Shown in pieces: positions 16,793 to 24,971 of a stretch of 64,000 nucleotides of DNA. How positions within the stretch are numbered: the first letter of the stretch is position 1; the number at the start of each line of letters is the position of its first letter. Origin of the DNA: Methanothermobacter wolfeii (GTDB lineage: Archaea; Methanobacteriota; Methanobacteria; Methanobacteriales; Methanothermobacteraceae). Made by a program: the position numbers and the translations under genes. The stretch covers positions 1,206,001-1,270,000 of the forward strand of contig NZ_CP104550.1 of NCBI RefSeq assembly GCF_025397995.1, given 5' to 3'. The notes below the pieces were generated by a model. The model saw only the letters and a program-made list of their open reading frames with translations, did not search any database and was not told the origin of the DNA.

Positions 16793-18099
16793 GCGTCTAT
16801 AAAAATGTGACATGTCCCGTCTGCGGAGGGTCTTGTGATGACATAGAGGTTCTCTATGATGGGAAAACAATAAAAACAAGGAATGCTTGCAGGATGGGGA
16901 ATGCAAAGTTTCAGGAGATGGTCAGCTCCCACAGAATACTTAGACCCCAGATTAAAACTGAAAGTGGTTTCAGATCCGCAGAATGGGATGAAGCCCTTGA
17001 CGCTGCAGCAGAGATACTTACAGAGTCAAAAAGACCAACCCTATTCATGGGTAGTGAGATGTCAACTGAAGCCATGGCTGCAGGTCTTGAACTTGGTGAG
17101 TATCTAAATGCCATGGTGGATTCAAATGCAACCATATGTCATGGCCCCACATTAATGGGAATCCAGGAAGCTGGACAGAGCGCTGCTACGGCAGGTGAGA
17201 TAAAGAATAGAGCTGACGTCATCATTTATTGGGGTACAAATGTTATGGACTCCATGCCTCGCCACATGTCACGTTACAGCATATTCATGCGCGGATTTTT
17301 CAGAGAACGTGGTAAAAAAGATAGAACTGTCATCTCCGTGGATCCCCGTGAAACAGCAACAACTAAAGCCTCCGATATCCATCTGCAGCTGAAACCAAAC
17401 TCAGATTATGAACTTTTTTCAGCACTGCTTACAGTTATAAGGGGCAATGAACCGCACAGGAGTATTGAGAGTATAACAGGGATATCAGTTGAAACCATAA
17501 AGGAAGTCGCAGACATAATGCTGAATGCGCAGTTTGGAGCCATCTATGGAGGTCTTGGACTTGCATCATCAGAAGGTAAGCATAGAAACGTTGAGATGGT
17601 TCTCAAACTGGTAGCTGCACTTAATGAACACACCAAATTTACAATAGGAGCCATAAGAGGTCATTGTAATGTTGCAGGATTTAATCAGGTGGCTTCATGG
17701 GAGTATGGTTTCCCCTTTGGTGTTGATTTTACAAGGGGTTATCCACGCTACAACCCCGGAGAAACAACTATAGTCGATCTTCTCCAGAGAAAAGAATCCG
17801 ATGCGGTCCTCGTTATATGTTCAGATCTTGGAGCTCACCTCCCCAAAGAATGCGTTGAGTATATGAAAGAGATTCCTGTAATATGCATAGATATTGCCCC
17901 ATGTCCAACAACACTTGTATCTGATGTTGTGATCCCTGGAGTTATTGATGCTATGGAGTCCAGCGGCACCTTCTACCGCTTTGACAATGTTCCCATCCAC
18001 CATAAGGCATTCACAACATCACCATTCCCTGAAACAGAGAGCAACGAACATACTCTTAGACAGATCCTTGAGAGGGTTAAATCAATTAAAGGCGAATAA
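16789..18099 (+). CDS. fmdB: FmdB, catalytic subunit of Mo-formylmethanofuran dehydrogenase
   Basis: 436 residues. Cys 9, 12, 16 and 34 (CPVCGGSC...NACRMG) bind a 4Fe-4S cluster. NATICHGPTLMG holds Cys117 (TGT at 17137), the predicted ligand of molybdenum; it is Cys, not selenocysteine. IIYWGTNVMDSMPRHMSRYS and VISVDPRETATTKASDIHLQ are molybdopterin-binding loops. The enzyme reduces CO2 to formate, which then reaches FmdA/FwdA and is attached to methanofuran. No fmdA lies here; the A subunit is known to be shared with the tungsten enzyme and encoded in the fwd operon. Last gene of fmdECB, ending 7 bp from modC on the other strand. Confidence 0.95.
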   Translation: MSVYKNVTCPVCGGSCDDIEVLYDGKTIKTRNACRMGNAKFQEMVSSHRILRPQIKTESGFRSAEWDEALDAAAEILTESKRPTLFMGSEMSTEAMAAGLELGEYLNAMVDSNATICHGPTLMGIQEAGQSAATAGEIKNRADVIIYWGTNVMDSMPRHMSRYSIFMRGFFRERGKKDRTVISVDPRETATTKASDIHLQLKPNSDYELFSALLTVIRGNEPHRSIESITGISVETIKEVADIMLNAQFGAIYGGLGLASSEGKHRNVEMVLKLVAALNEHTKFTIGAIRGHCNVAGFNQVASWEYGFPFGVDFTRGYPRYNPGETTIVDLLQRKESDAVLVICSDLGAHLPKECVEYMKEIPVICIDIAPCPTTLVSDVVIPGVIDAMESSGTFYRFDNVPIHHKAFTTSPFPETESNEHTLRQILERVKSIKGE

Positions 18100-18106
18100 A
18101 TATCTG

Positions 18107-19180
18107 CTAACCATTTTTATTTTTTTCTCCTATGATACAGACATTCGTGGCTTTAATCAGAACTTGAAACTCTTCGCCCGTTCTTATACCAAGCTCAGTG
18201 ACTGCGCCTGGAGTTACAGCCGAGGTCAGAACTATATCCCCTATCCTCAAGTTTACATAAACAATCCTTGAAGTTTCTATAATGTCTTCAACTGTACCCT
18301 TGAAGATATTCTGTGCAGATGCCATAAACGGATCAGCTGCTATCATTATATTTTCTGGTCTGATGGAAAGTATCACAGACCCCTCCCCGCAGTCAACTGT
18401 CCTGAAGATATTTGAATTAACATTTACAGAGGTGAGCCCATTCACCTGGCCTTCAACAGTCCCTTCAAGTATATTAGCACCCAGAAAATCTGCAACAAAG
18501 TAGGGCGATGGTTTATTGATGACTTCCTCCTTTTTACCCATCTGAATGATTTTTCCATGGTTCATCACCGCCACCTTATTTGAAAGCCACCATATATCAT
18601 CAAGGTCATGTGTAACATGGATCACAGTGGTTTCAAAATTATCCCTGATATCTGCGATAAGTTTTCTTAGGGATATCTTTGTTCTCTGGTCAAGGGCACT
18701 GAATGGTTCATCCATCAATAGCAATCGGGGATTCACTATGATTGCCCTTGCTATCGATGCCCTCTGGAGCTCACCTCCACTGAGGGTTCCAGGGTATCTA
18801 TTCAGTACGTGATCTATACCCATCATAGCTGCGATTTCATGGACTTGTCTGTGAATATTTTCCTTCATCTCTGTCTGCTTACGAAGGCCGTAGGCTATAT
18901 TCTCCTCCACGGTCATGTGAGGGAAGAGACAGTGATCCTGATATACTATGCTAACATCACGTTCCTCAGGTGGGAGGGTGGTTAGATCCGCCCCATCAAG
19001 AGATATCGTCCCCGAAATCGGTTCAAAGAACCCCATGATGGTCTCAAGAAAGATAGACTTACCACTACCAGTCGGGCCGATTATAACAAGATAATCTCCC
19101 CTCGAAAGGTGGAGTTCATCTACCCTGACTACGAATTCGCCAAGGTCGATTTCTAAATTATCTATATCCAGAAAACTCAT
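18107..19180 (-). CDS. modC: Molybdate/tungstate ABC transporter ATPase
   Basis: About 357 residues. Walker A IIGPTGSGKSIF, Q-loop VYQDHCLFPHM, signature LSGGELQRASIARA, Walker B RLLLMDEPFSALD and the H-loop VIHVTHD are intact. The last 130 residues form TOBE-type domains (LEGTVEGQVNGLTSVNVNSN; VILSIRPENIMIAAD; FKGTVEDIIETSRIVYVNLR) that may sense the oxyanion. The frame is open to 19204, but GGGA before ATG 19180 (MSFLDIDNLEID) is the likely start, overlapping modB. Last gene of the seven-gene ferredoxin/mod operon. Confidence 0.92.
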   Translation of the reverse strand: MSFLDIDNLEIDLGEFVVRVDELHLSRGDYLVIIGPTGSGKSIFLETIMGFFEPISGTISLDGADLTTLPPEERDVSIVYQDHCLFPHMTVEENIAYGLRKQTEMKENIHRQVHEIAAMMGIDHVLNRYPGTLSGGELQRASIARAIIVNPRLLLMDEPFSALDQRTKISLRKLIADIRDNFETTVIHVTHDLDDIWWLSNKVAVMNHGKIIQMGKKEEVINKPSPYFVADFLGANILEGTVEGQVNGLTSVNVNSNIFRTVDCGEGSVILSIRPENIMIAADPFMASAQNIFKGTVEDIIETSRIVYVNLRIGDIVLTSAVTPGAVTELGIRTGEEFQVLIKATNVCIIGEKNKNG

Positions 19181-19967
19181 TCCCATAAGCCCCCATTTTT
19201 TCAAGGAAAAATATTGTTATGAATGAAATTATCATAAGGAAGATACCGGATGCCACAGCCATCTCCACGTTTCCATAGGATAAATTAAGATACAGAGATA
19301 TAGGCAGCGTATCTGTTTTCTGATAGGTACCTCCAGCAACTATCAGTACCGCTCCAAAGCAGCCTATGCATCTTGAAAAGGTAATTATTGTTGCAGCTAA
19401 TATTCCATCCCTTGATAAAGGGATCATGATATTCCTGAATGTCTCAAATTCTGTATATCCAAGGGAACGGGAAACAAATTTGAGTCTCCTATCTATGTTA
19501 CAGAATGTGGAGTAACATATTCTGACCGTATACGGTAAAGAGACAAAGAACTGTGCACAGATGACTCCAAGATCCGTGAAGACTATCTGAATACCGAGTC
19601 CATCCATCATATAATTTAGAGGGGTGTTTCCAAGAAATATGAGAAGCATTATACCTATAAGAATTTCAGGGAATGCTATAGGAATATCCAGCACTGTTTT
19701 AACAATGGATTTCCCTCTGAAGGAGTCCTCTGATAGTGAATAAGCAATGAGCAGCGCAGATAACATCACAATCACTGTTGTTATAGTGGATGTTAAAAGA
19801 GATAATTTCACTGAGTGGATCATATCAGCACTTGTGAATGAATTCAGGATGGATTGCGGAGAGGATACTGTCCAGAGTGAAATACATATTATAAAAAATG
19901 TGGCCACAAAGATGACCGCAAAGAATCTGCAAGTACCTCTGAAAATACTCACTCGCTCAATGGACAA
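19158..19967 (-). CDS. modB: Molybdate/tungstate ABC transporter permease
   Basis: 269 residues with six membrane helices. The EAA loop is visible as SRSLGYTEFETFRNIMIPLS, which contacts ModC. The sequence matches the ModB/WtpB family. Its start overlaps the end of the upstream DUF364 gene and its end overlaps modC, showing tight coupling. Confidence 0.9.
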   Translation of the reverse strand: MSIERVSIFRGTCRFFAVIFVATFFIICISLWTVSSPQSILNSFTSADMIHSVKLSLLTSTITTVIVMLSALLIAYSLSEDSFRGKSIVKTVLDIPIAFPEILIGIMLLIFLGNTPLNYMMDGLGIQIVFTDLGVICAQFFVSLPYTVRICYSTFCNIDRRLKFVSRSLGYTEFETFRNIMIPLSRDGILAATIITFSRCIGCFGAVLIVAGGTYQKTDTLPISLYLNLSYGNVEMAVASGIFLMIISFITIFFLEKMGAYGNEFSGYR

Positions 19968-20656
19968 AACCGTTCAACTCCCATCAGTGCTGCTAACCCT
20001 GCTATCGTTGTTCCATAAAATATTACTCTTTTATCTGATGCCATGGCCATGATATCCTCAAATGTACCGTTAGCTACAGTAGAACCGGTTACCACTAAAA
20101 CATCAGAATTATGAATTATCTTCTTATTGCTTTTTTTTGCATCAAATACATCTACACCATATTTTTTACCCTTATTTCCAGGATTCAGATCTGTAACCTG
20201 CAATCTGTCTCCAAATGTCTCGTGAAGTTTCCTTACAAACGCCGGTTGAAACCCAAGCAAAGCAACTCTGTCATATCCCAGCAATTCAAGGTAATCTGAA
20301 AGTAATTCAGCACACCTTTCAGGAGCGTTTCCAGTGCAGTGAACTGTCCTATCAATGAAACCCTTCTTCCTCATGAGTGCATTGAAAGTAGCTATCAAAC
20401 ACGATTGTTTCCCTTTTACTAAAAGTTCCCCGAGGGTTCCTCTGAAATGAGTGGGAGTAGCTGTGAAGCACTCCCCTACAGTACCATCTTCAAGAGTCGC
20501 TCTGAGCATGACCTCTCTCCCCTCAACAAGAGGATAATCCTTGATGGTTGATGTATCAAGGAGAGGGTTCTTCACAGAGATCTCGACATATGTGGACTCC
20601 ATGGCTGACGAATGTATCAGATAGTTCATTTTATCCCTGATAAACTCATGTATCAT
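19949..20656 (-). CDS. DUF364/DUF4213-type protein, copy 2
   Basis: 235 residues. N-terminal DUF4213-like half (about 20-100, LVEGREVMLRATLEDGTVGE; CFTATPTHFRGTLGELL) and a Rossmann-like DUF364 half (DRVALLGFQPAFVRKLHETF; NSDVLVVTGSTVANGTFEDI; RVIFYGTTIAGLAALMGVER). The family is described as putative heavy-metal chelation. A related gene lies two genes upstream (21463-22173), with modA between them, which points to molybdate or tungstate handling. The two are distant paralogues, not a recent duplication. Confidence 0.8.
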   Translation of the reverse strand: MIHEFIRDKMNYLIHSSAMESTYVEISVKNPLLDTSTIKDYPLVEGREVMLRATLEDGTVGECFTATPTHFRGTLGELLVKGKQSCLIATFNALMRKKGFIDRTVHCTGNAPERCAELLSDYLELLGYDRVALLGFQPAFVRKLHETFGDRLQVTDLNPGNKGKKYGVDVFDAKKSNKKIIHNSDVLVVTGSTVANGTFEDIMAMASDKRVIFYGTTIAGLAALMGVERFCPLSE

Positions 20657-20677
20657 GGTATCAGATCCTGGTTTAAA

Positions 20678-21460
20678 TCAGAAAATGACTTTGAACCCCC
20701 ATTTTTCCCATATAACCCTGGCCTCATCTGATTTAATGTATTCAACGAATTCTTTTGATGTTTCAACGTTTCCTGAAATTGAAGTGACCGCTGCGGGTAT
20801 TGTCTGGTTCTTTGCTCCCTCGATTTCAATCATTTCCAGCTTTGATTTACTGTTGTTCCATGTCAACATGTCCTCCCATATTATAACTGCATCTACCTGT
20901 CCTGAGAGGATGTATGTTAAGAGCTGATTAACTGTTGGAGTCTTTGCAACTAAATTTTCATTTATATTTACGCCCTCTTTATCAAGCATTTTCTGGGCGA
21001 CTTTGCCTATCGCGCATGCCTTGGGATCTCCTATCGCAACTCTCACGTTTTCTTTACCCAGATCTTTAAGGGAGGTTATGTTCTTCGGATTTCCCCTTTT
21101 AACGGCTATGACGGGTTTATGTGAGGTTACATTCACAATGGTATCATTGATTATGTAACCCTTTTCTTTTGCCTTGTCCATTGTCGTATATTCGCCTGTT
21201 ATGAGTACATCGCCCTTTTTTGATGTCATCAGTGTTGCAAGAAGTTCTCCTGAACCCCCATACTGAACATTAACCTTTTTTCCTGTCTTTTTCTCAAAAT
21301 TAGTTATTATCTCATTCATTGGTTTCATGAGCCCTGCCCCTGCAAGGACTGTGATCTCTGATCCCTTCATAGTCTTTGAATTTCCTGTGATAAGATACGC
21401 TCCTGTAACCGCTGAAAGGATCAGCAACCCTATTACAAACGCCATTATCTTCTTATCCAT
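20678..21460 (-). CDS. modA: ModA molybdate/tungstate-binding protein
   Basis: 260 residues. An N-terminal anchor (MDKKIMAFVIGLLILSAVTG) precedes the periplasmic binding fold, EITVLAGAGLMKPMNEIITN, VQYGGSGELLATLMTSKKGD, VAIGDPKACAIGKVAQKMLD, VDAVIIWEDML. These are ModA landmarks; a lipobox Cys is absent, so it is held by the uncleaved helix or released. GGAGGCCTGATC before ATG 21460 is a clear ribosome-binding site. Flanked by two DUF364 genes. Confidence 0.92.
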   Translation of the reverse strand: MDKKIMAFVIGLLILSAVTGAYLITGNSKTMKGSEITVLAGAGLMKPMNEIITNFEKKTGKKVNVQYGGSGELLATLMTSKKGDVLITGEYTTMDKAKEKGYIINDTIVNVTSHKPVIAVKRGNPKNITSLKDLGKENVRVAIGDPKACAIGKVAQKMLDKEGVNINENLVAKTPTVNQLLTYILSGQVDAVIIWEDMLTWNNSKSKLEMIEIEGAKNQTIPAAVTSISGNVETSKEFVEYIKSDEARVIWEKWGFKVIF

Positions 21461-21462
21461 GA

Positions 21463-22173
21463 TCAGGCCTCCATTACCCTGTAGATTATTCCTCCATCTT
21501 TTTCATGTAACATGCCCTCATTGAACCTTATTTTCTTTAGAATATTAACAGGATCAGTTATTTCAACCCCTGCAATCATATCAACCCCGTATTCAAAAAA
21601 AACATCTGTCATTGGCGTTGTGGGTCCTATGATAGCCACAAAAGCATCAAGTTCTGCCAGTGCAAGGTAACGTTCTGTGCTGTGATTGACCAGTGTGCTG
21701 CCAGTCACTGCAAGTACATCAACCCGGGGGATAATCTGTTCAGCCGCTGTTTCAGGAAAAACACCCCTTTTAGGATTGACCTTAAATGGATTGATCTCCA
21801 GAATATAGAACTCGTCCGAAACCGTCCTTATCCTGTCAGTGTAGCGGCGTGGGAATTCACCCACCATAGCGATTTTTCGATTTCGGCATTCCTCCATCAG
21901 TATATCAAATGCATTGCATCGTTTACCACCTCCCTCGATCACTGAGTTAACAGTAGCAATTCCCAGGCTGGAATAAAATGGGTCCCATGACCTTGAAAGT
22001 TCAAGTAATTCATGAGTCATCTCTGGAATTTCAAAATCTCTGATGAATCCATTATTACTGGCTATACCGCAGGAGCTGCTCCAAACAGCCGTCCATGATC
22101 TGCCTATGGCCACATCCCTTACTCTGATTTCAGGCATGTTCTCAATCTCATCCAGTATATCATCAAGTATCAT
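21463..22173 (-). CDS. DUF364/DUF4213-type protein, copy 1
   Basis: About 236 residues from ATG 22173 (MILDDILDEIENMPEIRVRD). The DUF4213 half (IGRSWTAVWSSSCGIASNNG; SLGIATVNSVIEGGGKRCNA) precedes the DUF364 half (KIAMVGEFPRRYTDRI; VDVLAVTGSTLVNHSTERYL; FVAIIGPTTPMTDVFFEYGV). The frame is open to 22242, which would overlap the polyferredoxin gene, but GGTGC before ATG 22173 fits better. It ends 2 bp before modA. Probable role in metal/oxyanion handling, inferred from family name and operon. Confidence 0.82.
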   Translation of the reverse strand: MILDDILDEIENMPEIRVRDVAIGRSWTAVWSSSCGIASNNGFIRDFEIPEMTHELLELSRSWDPFYSSLGIATVNSVIEGGGKRCNAFDILMEECRNRKIAMVGEFPRRYTDRIRTVSDEFYILEINPFKVNPKRGVFPETAAEQIIPRVDVLAVTGSTLVNHSTERYLALAELDAFVAIIGPTTPMTDVFFEYGVDMIAGVEITDPVNILKKIRFNEGMLHEKDGGIIYRVMEA

Positions 22174-22205
22174 AATAGCACCAGTATAATGGCAATTTCG
22201 GGCAT

Positions 22206-23204
22206 TTATTTCTGGAGTGCCGTCTTTATGATGTGTTCCCATGCCACTGACTTTAGATTCCTGATCCTTAGTTCAGACCTTTCAATAGAGAGGAGTCCAT
22301 CGGGACAGACACTGGAGCATGCTCCGCAGAATACGCAGAATTTCTCATCGATCCGGGCAGTACCATTTATTATACTGATTGCATTACAGGGACAAACATC
22401 CACACACGCGTGGCATGACTCACCCCTGCATCGCTCATCTGCCTGGCCTATGGTTCCTCTGATGGGTTTTTTAACGGTGATCGCATTTGCCGGGCATATT
22501 TCCATACACCAACCACAGTGAGCACATTTTTCATCAATTGTTATGACAGCACCCTCAACAGTGGCCTTCAGTTCCTCCTTATACATGCATGTCAGACAGC
22601 TCATACGGATGGCGCCAACAGGACATATCCTTTTGCATATGCCGCAGTAGAGACATTTATCCTCATCCACCCGGATTCCATCGGCTATCGCCATATTTGA
22701 TGAATCCGGGTCTCTCCAGCTTATTTCAATGGCTGATACAGGACACATAGCTGCACATTCACCACAATAGATGCATTTTTCCATTGATACATTTATCTCC
22801 CCTTTTACAAGGGATTTACGTTCAGGAAGATCCCTGATGGTTAAGAGTGCATTCCTTGGACATGCATCGGCGCAATTACCGCATAAAAAGCATTTTTCGT
22901 CATCAATTTCAAGTTTAAAGTCCCAGAACGGATATTCATCGGCGCCCCTTATGCTTTTACCATCCTTCTGGAGATCTATGGCTCCGAAGATGCATACTGA
23001 AGCACATAACCCACATAGAACACACTTCTCCTTGTTGAAGGACACTCTGTTCATTTTGATTAAACCCCTCGCTATTGGGAGAAGAGGAGCTATATCTATA
23101 GCGTCCACAGGGCATGTCTCTGAACATAACCCACAACCCGTGCATAGATCCGGATTGTAATTCAGTGTCCTCCTTTCAGAACCCATCCTTTCATTAACCA
23201 ACAT
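22206..23204 (-). CDS. Polyferredoxin with eight 4Fe-4S sites (FwdF-like)
   Basis: 332 residues with eight Cys motifs: CTGCGLCSETCP, CVLCGLCASVC, CFLCGNCADACP, CIYCGECAAMCP, CLYCGICKRICP, CAHCGWCMEICP, an atypical CRGESCHACVDVCP and CVFCGACSSVCP. Length and cluster number match FwdF, the polyferredoxin of formylmethanofuran dehydrogenase. Placed with the molybdenum genes, it is a good candidate for the electron donor to the Mo enzyme (an FmdF), though other polyferredoxins are similar. GAGGTAG before ATG 23204 supports the start; it overlaps the small ferredoxin gene by 11 bp. Confidence 0.87.
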   Translation of the reverse strand: MLVNERMGSERRTLNYNPDLCTGCGLCSETCPVDAIDIAPLLPIARGLIKMNRVSFNKEKCVLCGLCASVCIFGAIDLQKDGKSIRGADEYPFWDFKLEIDDEKCFLCGNCADACPRNALLTIRDLPERKSLVKGEINVSMEKCIYCGECAAMCPVSAIEISWRDPDSSNMAIADGIRVDEDKCLYCGICKRICPVGAIRMSCLTCMYKEELKATVEGAVITIDEKCAHCGWCMEICPANAITVKKPIRGTIGQADERCRGESCHACVDVCPCNAISIINGTARIDEKFCVFCGACSSVCPDGLLSIERSELRIRNLKSVAWEHIIKTALQK

Positions 23205-23397
23205 CAGTATCTACCTCAGAAATAGCGCCGTTTGGGCAGTTAGAGATGCAAAGCCTACAATTATCACATTTATCATTTATCACAAGGGGAAATCCGTTGT
23301 CCTCAATTATTGCATCCTTTTCACAGATGAGAATGCAGAGGCCTTTTCCCGCGCAGTTTTCAACACCGCTACATTTCTCCCTATTGATGACTATCAT
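23194..23397 (-). CDS. Small ferredoxin-like protein, first gene of the mod operon
   Basis: 67 residues from ATG 23397 (MIVINREKCSGVENCAGKGL). Two clusters: an unusual CSGVENCAGKGLCILIC (first spacing lengthened) and the standard CDNCRLCISNCP. It resembles the small ferredoxin-like subunits encoded next to fwdF. The frame is open to 23427 but GAGGTTGGTCT before ATG 23397 sets the start. The pair with the polyferredoxin suggests an electron-transfer branch for Mo-formylmethanofuran dehydrogenase. Confidence 0.8.
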   Translation of the reverse strand: MIVINREKCSGVENCAGKGLCILICEKDAIIEDNGFPLVINDKCDNCRLCISNCPNGAISEVDTDVG

Positions 23398-23422
23398 AGA
23401 CCAACCTCGAAATGTAATTTTT

Positions 23423-23458
23423 TGCATATCGTATATTCCAAAAGTCCATATATAAATC
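23423..23458 (-). promoter_or_regulatory. Promoter of ferredoxin/mod operon with fmd-like 10-mer
   Basis: Read on the minus strand, AGATTTATATATGG (about 23445-23458) is the TATA box and the start of transcription should lie near 23427. ACGATATGCA (23423-23432) at that point is the complement of TGCATATCGT in the fmdE leader. Confidence 0.6.
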
Positions 23459-23565
23459 TTTCTTAATGGACCTCATGAAAACAGTACTGTTTTACATGGC
23501 AGCTGAAGACCCCCGCAGTTATAATGGATATCCTCACATATTTCCTGAAAAATAAAAAATTAAAA

Positions 23566-23961
23566 TTAATCTGTTCTTCCAGGTCCAAAGAAGTACCCCA
23601 GACCTAGAAGGCCCACTATCGCCACTATACCAACTATGGCATAGACAGGTAGCCCGGTCTCCGGGTTAGCTGAACCTGAGGCGCTGCTGACCTCATAGGC
23701 CTTACCCTGGTTTTCGCCCGCTGAGGAATGAGTTGCTGCCTCCACTCCAGGTGCTGATGTTGAAACATCTGAACCCTGTGATTCCTCGTGATGTGGCTCC
23801 CCCTTGTCTGCTGATGTACCCGGTGCCTGTGGCTGTCCTGGATTTGATGGTGCTGTCGGTGTGGATCCTCCATCGGGGGATAGTGCGAATGCTGAGCTCT
23901 TCGTGGCAGCGTAAAGCTTCTCCCTGACCCTTGAGAGAAGGTCCGGGTTCATGTACTGCAT
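23566..23961 (-). CDS. Ser/Thr/Pro-rich tail with C-terminal membrane helix, possible surface-protein remnant
   Basis: 131 residues: a short globular start (MQYMNPDLLSRVREKLYAAT), a 65-residue Pro/Ser/Gly-rich linker, GKAYEVSSASGSANPETGLP, and one helix YAIVGIVAIVGLLGLGYFFG. There is no signal peptide, so a stand-alone surface role is odd. The linker, the GKAYEV motif and the helix resemble the C-terminal tails of CobN-like surface proteins in this genus as I recall them, so this may be the end of a deleted gene. It follows the mod promoter by 100 bp. Confidence 0.5.
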   Translation of the reverse strand: MQYMNPDLLSRVREKLYAATKSSAFALSPDGGSTPTAPSNPGQPQAPGTSADKGEPHHEESQGSDVSTSAPGVEAATHSSAGENQGKAYEVSSASGSANPETGLPVYAIVGIVAIVGLLGLGYFFGPGRTD

Positions 23962-24116
23962 GACTCACTCATTAATACACGCATAATAAAGGTTAATCTG
24001 GAAAGCCCTTTAAATGTTCAAAAAATCGGAATCGATCAATCAACTGAAGAGGCCATTTAGTGCCATTCAATGCACCGGTTATGTAAAATTATATTTAATA
24101 AATTAATCACAGGGTG

Positions 24117-24812
24117 CTAGATCTCCAGGGTTACCCTGAGGGGTATATGATCAGATAACCTTGGCCTGGTCTCTATAATTTCACCTGCCGGAGGGTGCCA
24201 GACGTCAAGGATCTTCACTCCTTCCGGGACAAAGAGGTAATCAATCTGGTATTTCCCCCCGTTAGGTGTCATGAATGTGAATGGATCTTCCTCCTCCCTG
24301 AGAACATCCCTGAATCCAAGTTCAGAGAGTCTTCCGGTCATCTCCTCTGCAAGGAGTGCTAACCTCCTCAGGGATGGGCTGAAGTTTTTATTGATGTTGA
24401 AATCACCGCCAATTATGATCAGGTCCTCTCCCTCCTCAATGTAGTTATACAGGAGGTCAAGGAACTCAGAAAAGTCACTATCTGCTGGCCCAATGTAATT
24501 GTATATGCTAAAGAGGGAAAGACTATTTCCTCCGATTTCTATTCTGCAGGAAACATAAAAATCTTCTATACAGTGGTTGTCTGAGATTTCAAGGTAGTTC
24601 CTTTTCATGGAATCCAGCATGAGATCCTTATGAAGAAGTAATGTGTTCATCTCCCCGCGGAAGGTATGGTAATTCCACCTTACCTCATTGGGTATCATGT
24701 AGACCTCCTGGAAAAATCCTGCATCAAATTCCAGTTCCCCCATATAACTCCAGAGTTTCCTCCGCCTGTAGGATGCCCGGTTCAGGTTCCATGTCAGAAC
24801 CTTAAGTTCCAT
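24117..24812 (-). CDS. Endonuclease/exonuclease/phosphatase family protein
   Basis: 231 residues. The fold's motifs are present: LTWNLNRAS at the start, FFQEVYMIP (metal Glu), IIGGDFNINKN (Asp/Asn) and RLSDHIPLRV (catalytic Asp-His pair). This group includes exonuclease III and many phosphodiesterases; the substrate is not evident. GGGGGTGATTGA before ATG 24812 is a strong ribosome-binding site. The first codons are duplicated upstream (see repeat). Confidence 0.83.
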   Translation of the reverse strand: MELKVLTWNLNRASYRRRKLWSYMGELEFDAGFFQEVYMIPNEVRWNYHTFRGEMNTLLLHKDLMLDSMKRNYLEISDNHCIEDFYVSCRIEIGGNSLSLFSIYNYIGPADSDFSEFLDLLYNYIEEGEDLIIIGGDFNINKNFSPSLRRLALLAEEMTGRLSELGFRDVLREEEDPFTFMTPNGGKYQIDYLFVPEGVKILDVWHPPAGEIIETRPRLSDHIPLRVTLEI

Positions 24813-24855
24813 TCAATCACCCCCAGGTTCAGGTTCCATGTCAGAACCTTAAGTT
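24779..24855. repeat. 30-bp exact direct repeat, 47-bp period, over the gene start
   Basis: Positions 24779-24808 and 24826-24855 are identical. Copy one encodes codons 2-11 of the endonuclease-family gene; copy two lies upstream of its ribosome-binding site. It looks like a tandem slip duplication. Confidence 0.85.
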
Positions 24856-24902
24856 ATCCTATAGAAAATTGTGATGCCCATTAACTTAAACACAACCGGA
24901 AA

Positions 24903-24952
24903 CATTTATATGGGAAGAATGTAATATATTACCTAAACATGTAATATATTAC
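24903..24952 (+). promoter_or_regulatory. Promoter with twin palindromic operators (probable MarR sites)
   Basis: TTTATATG near 24905 is the TATA box. GTAATATATTAC occurs at 24921-24932 and again at 24941-24952, both perfect 12-bp palindromes, 20 bp apart (two helical turns), covering the expected transcription start. A MarR-type gene is second in the operon below, so autorepression is likely. Confidence 0.75.
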
Positions 24953-24971
24953 CATAGGAGTTTTTGAGAAG

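Noticed and set aside
16789-18099. Selenocysteine in the formylmethanofuran dehydrogenase active site
   Set aside because: The ligand codon at 17137-17139 is TGT (Cys), and no in-frame TGA is present.
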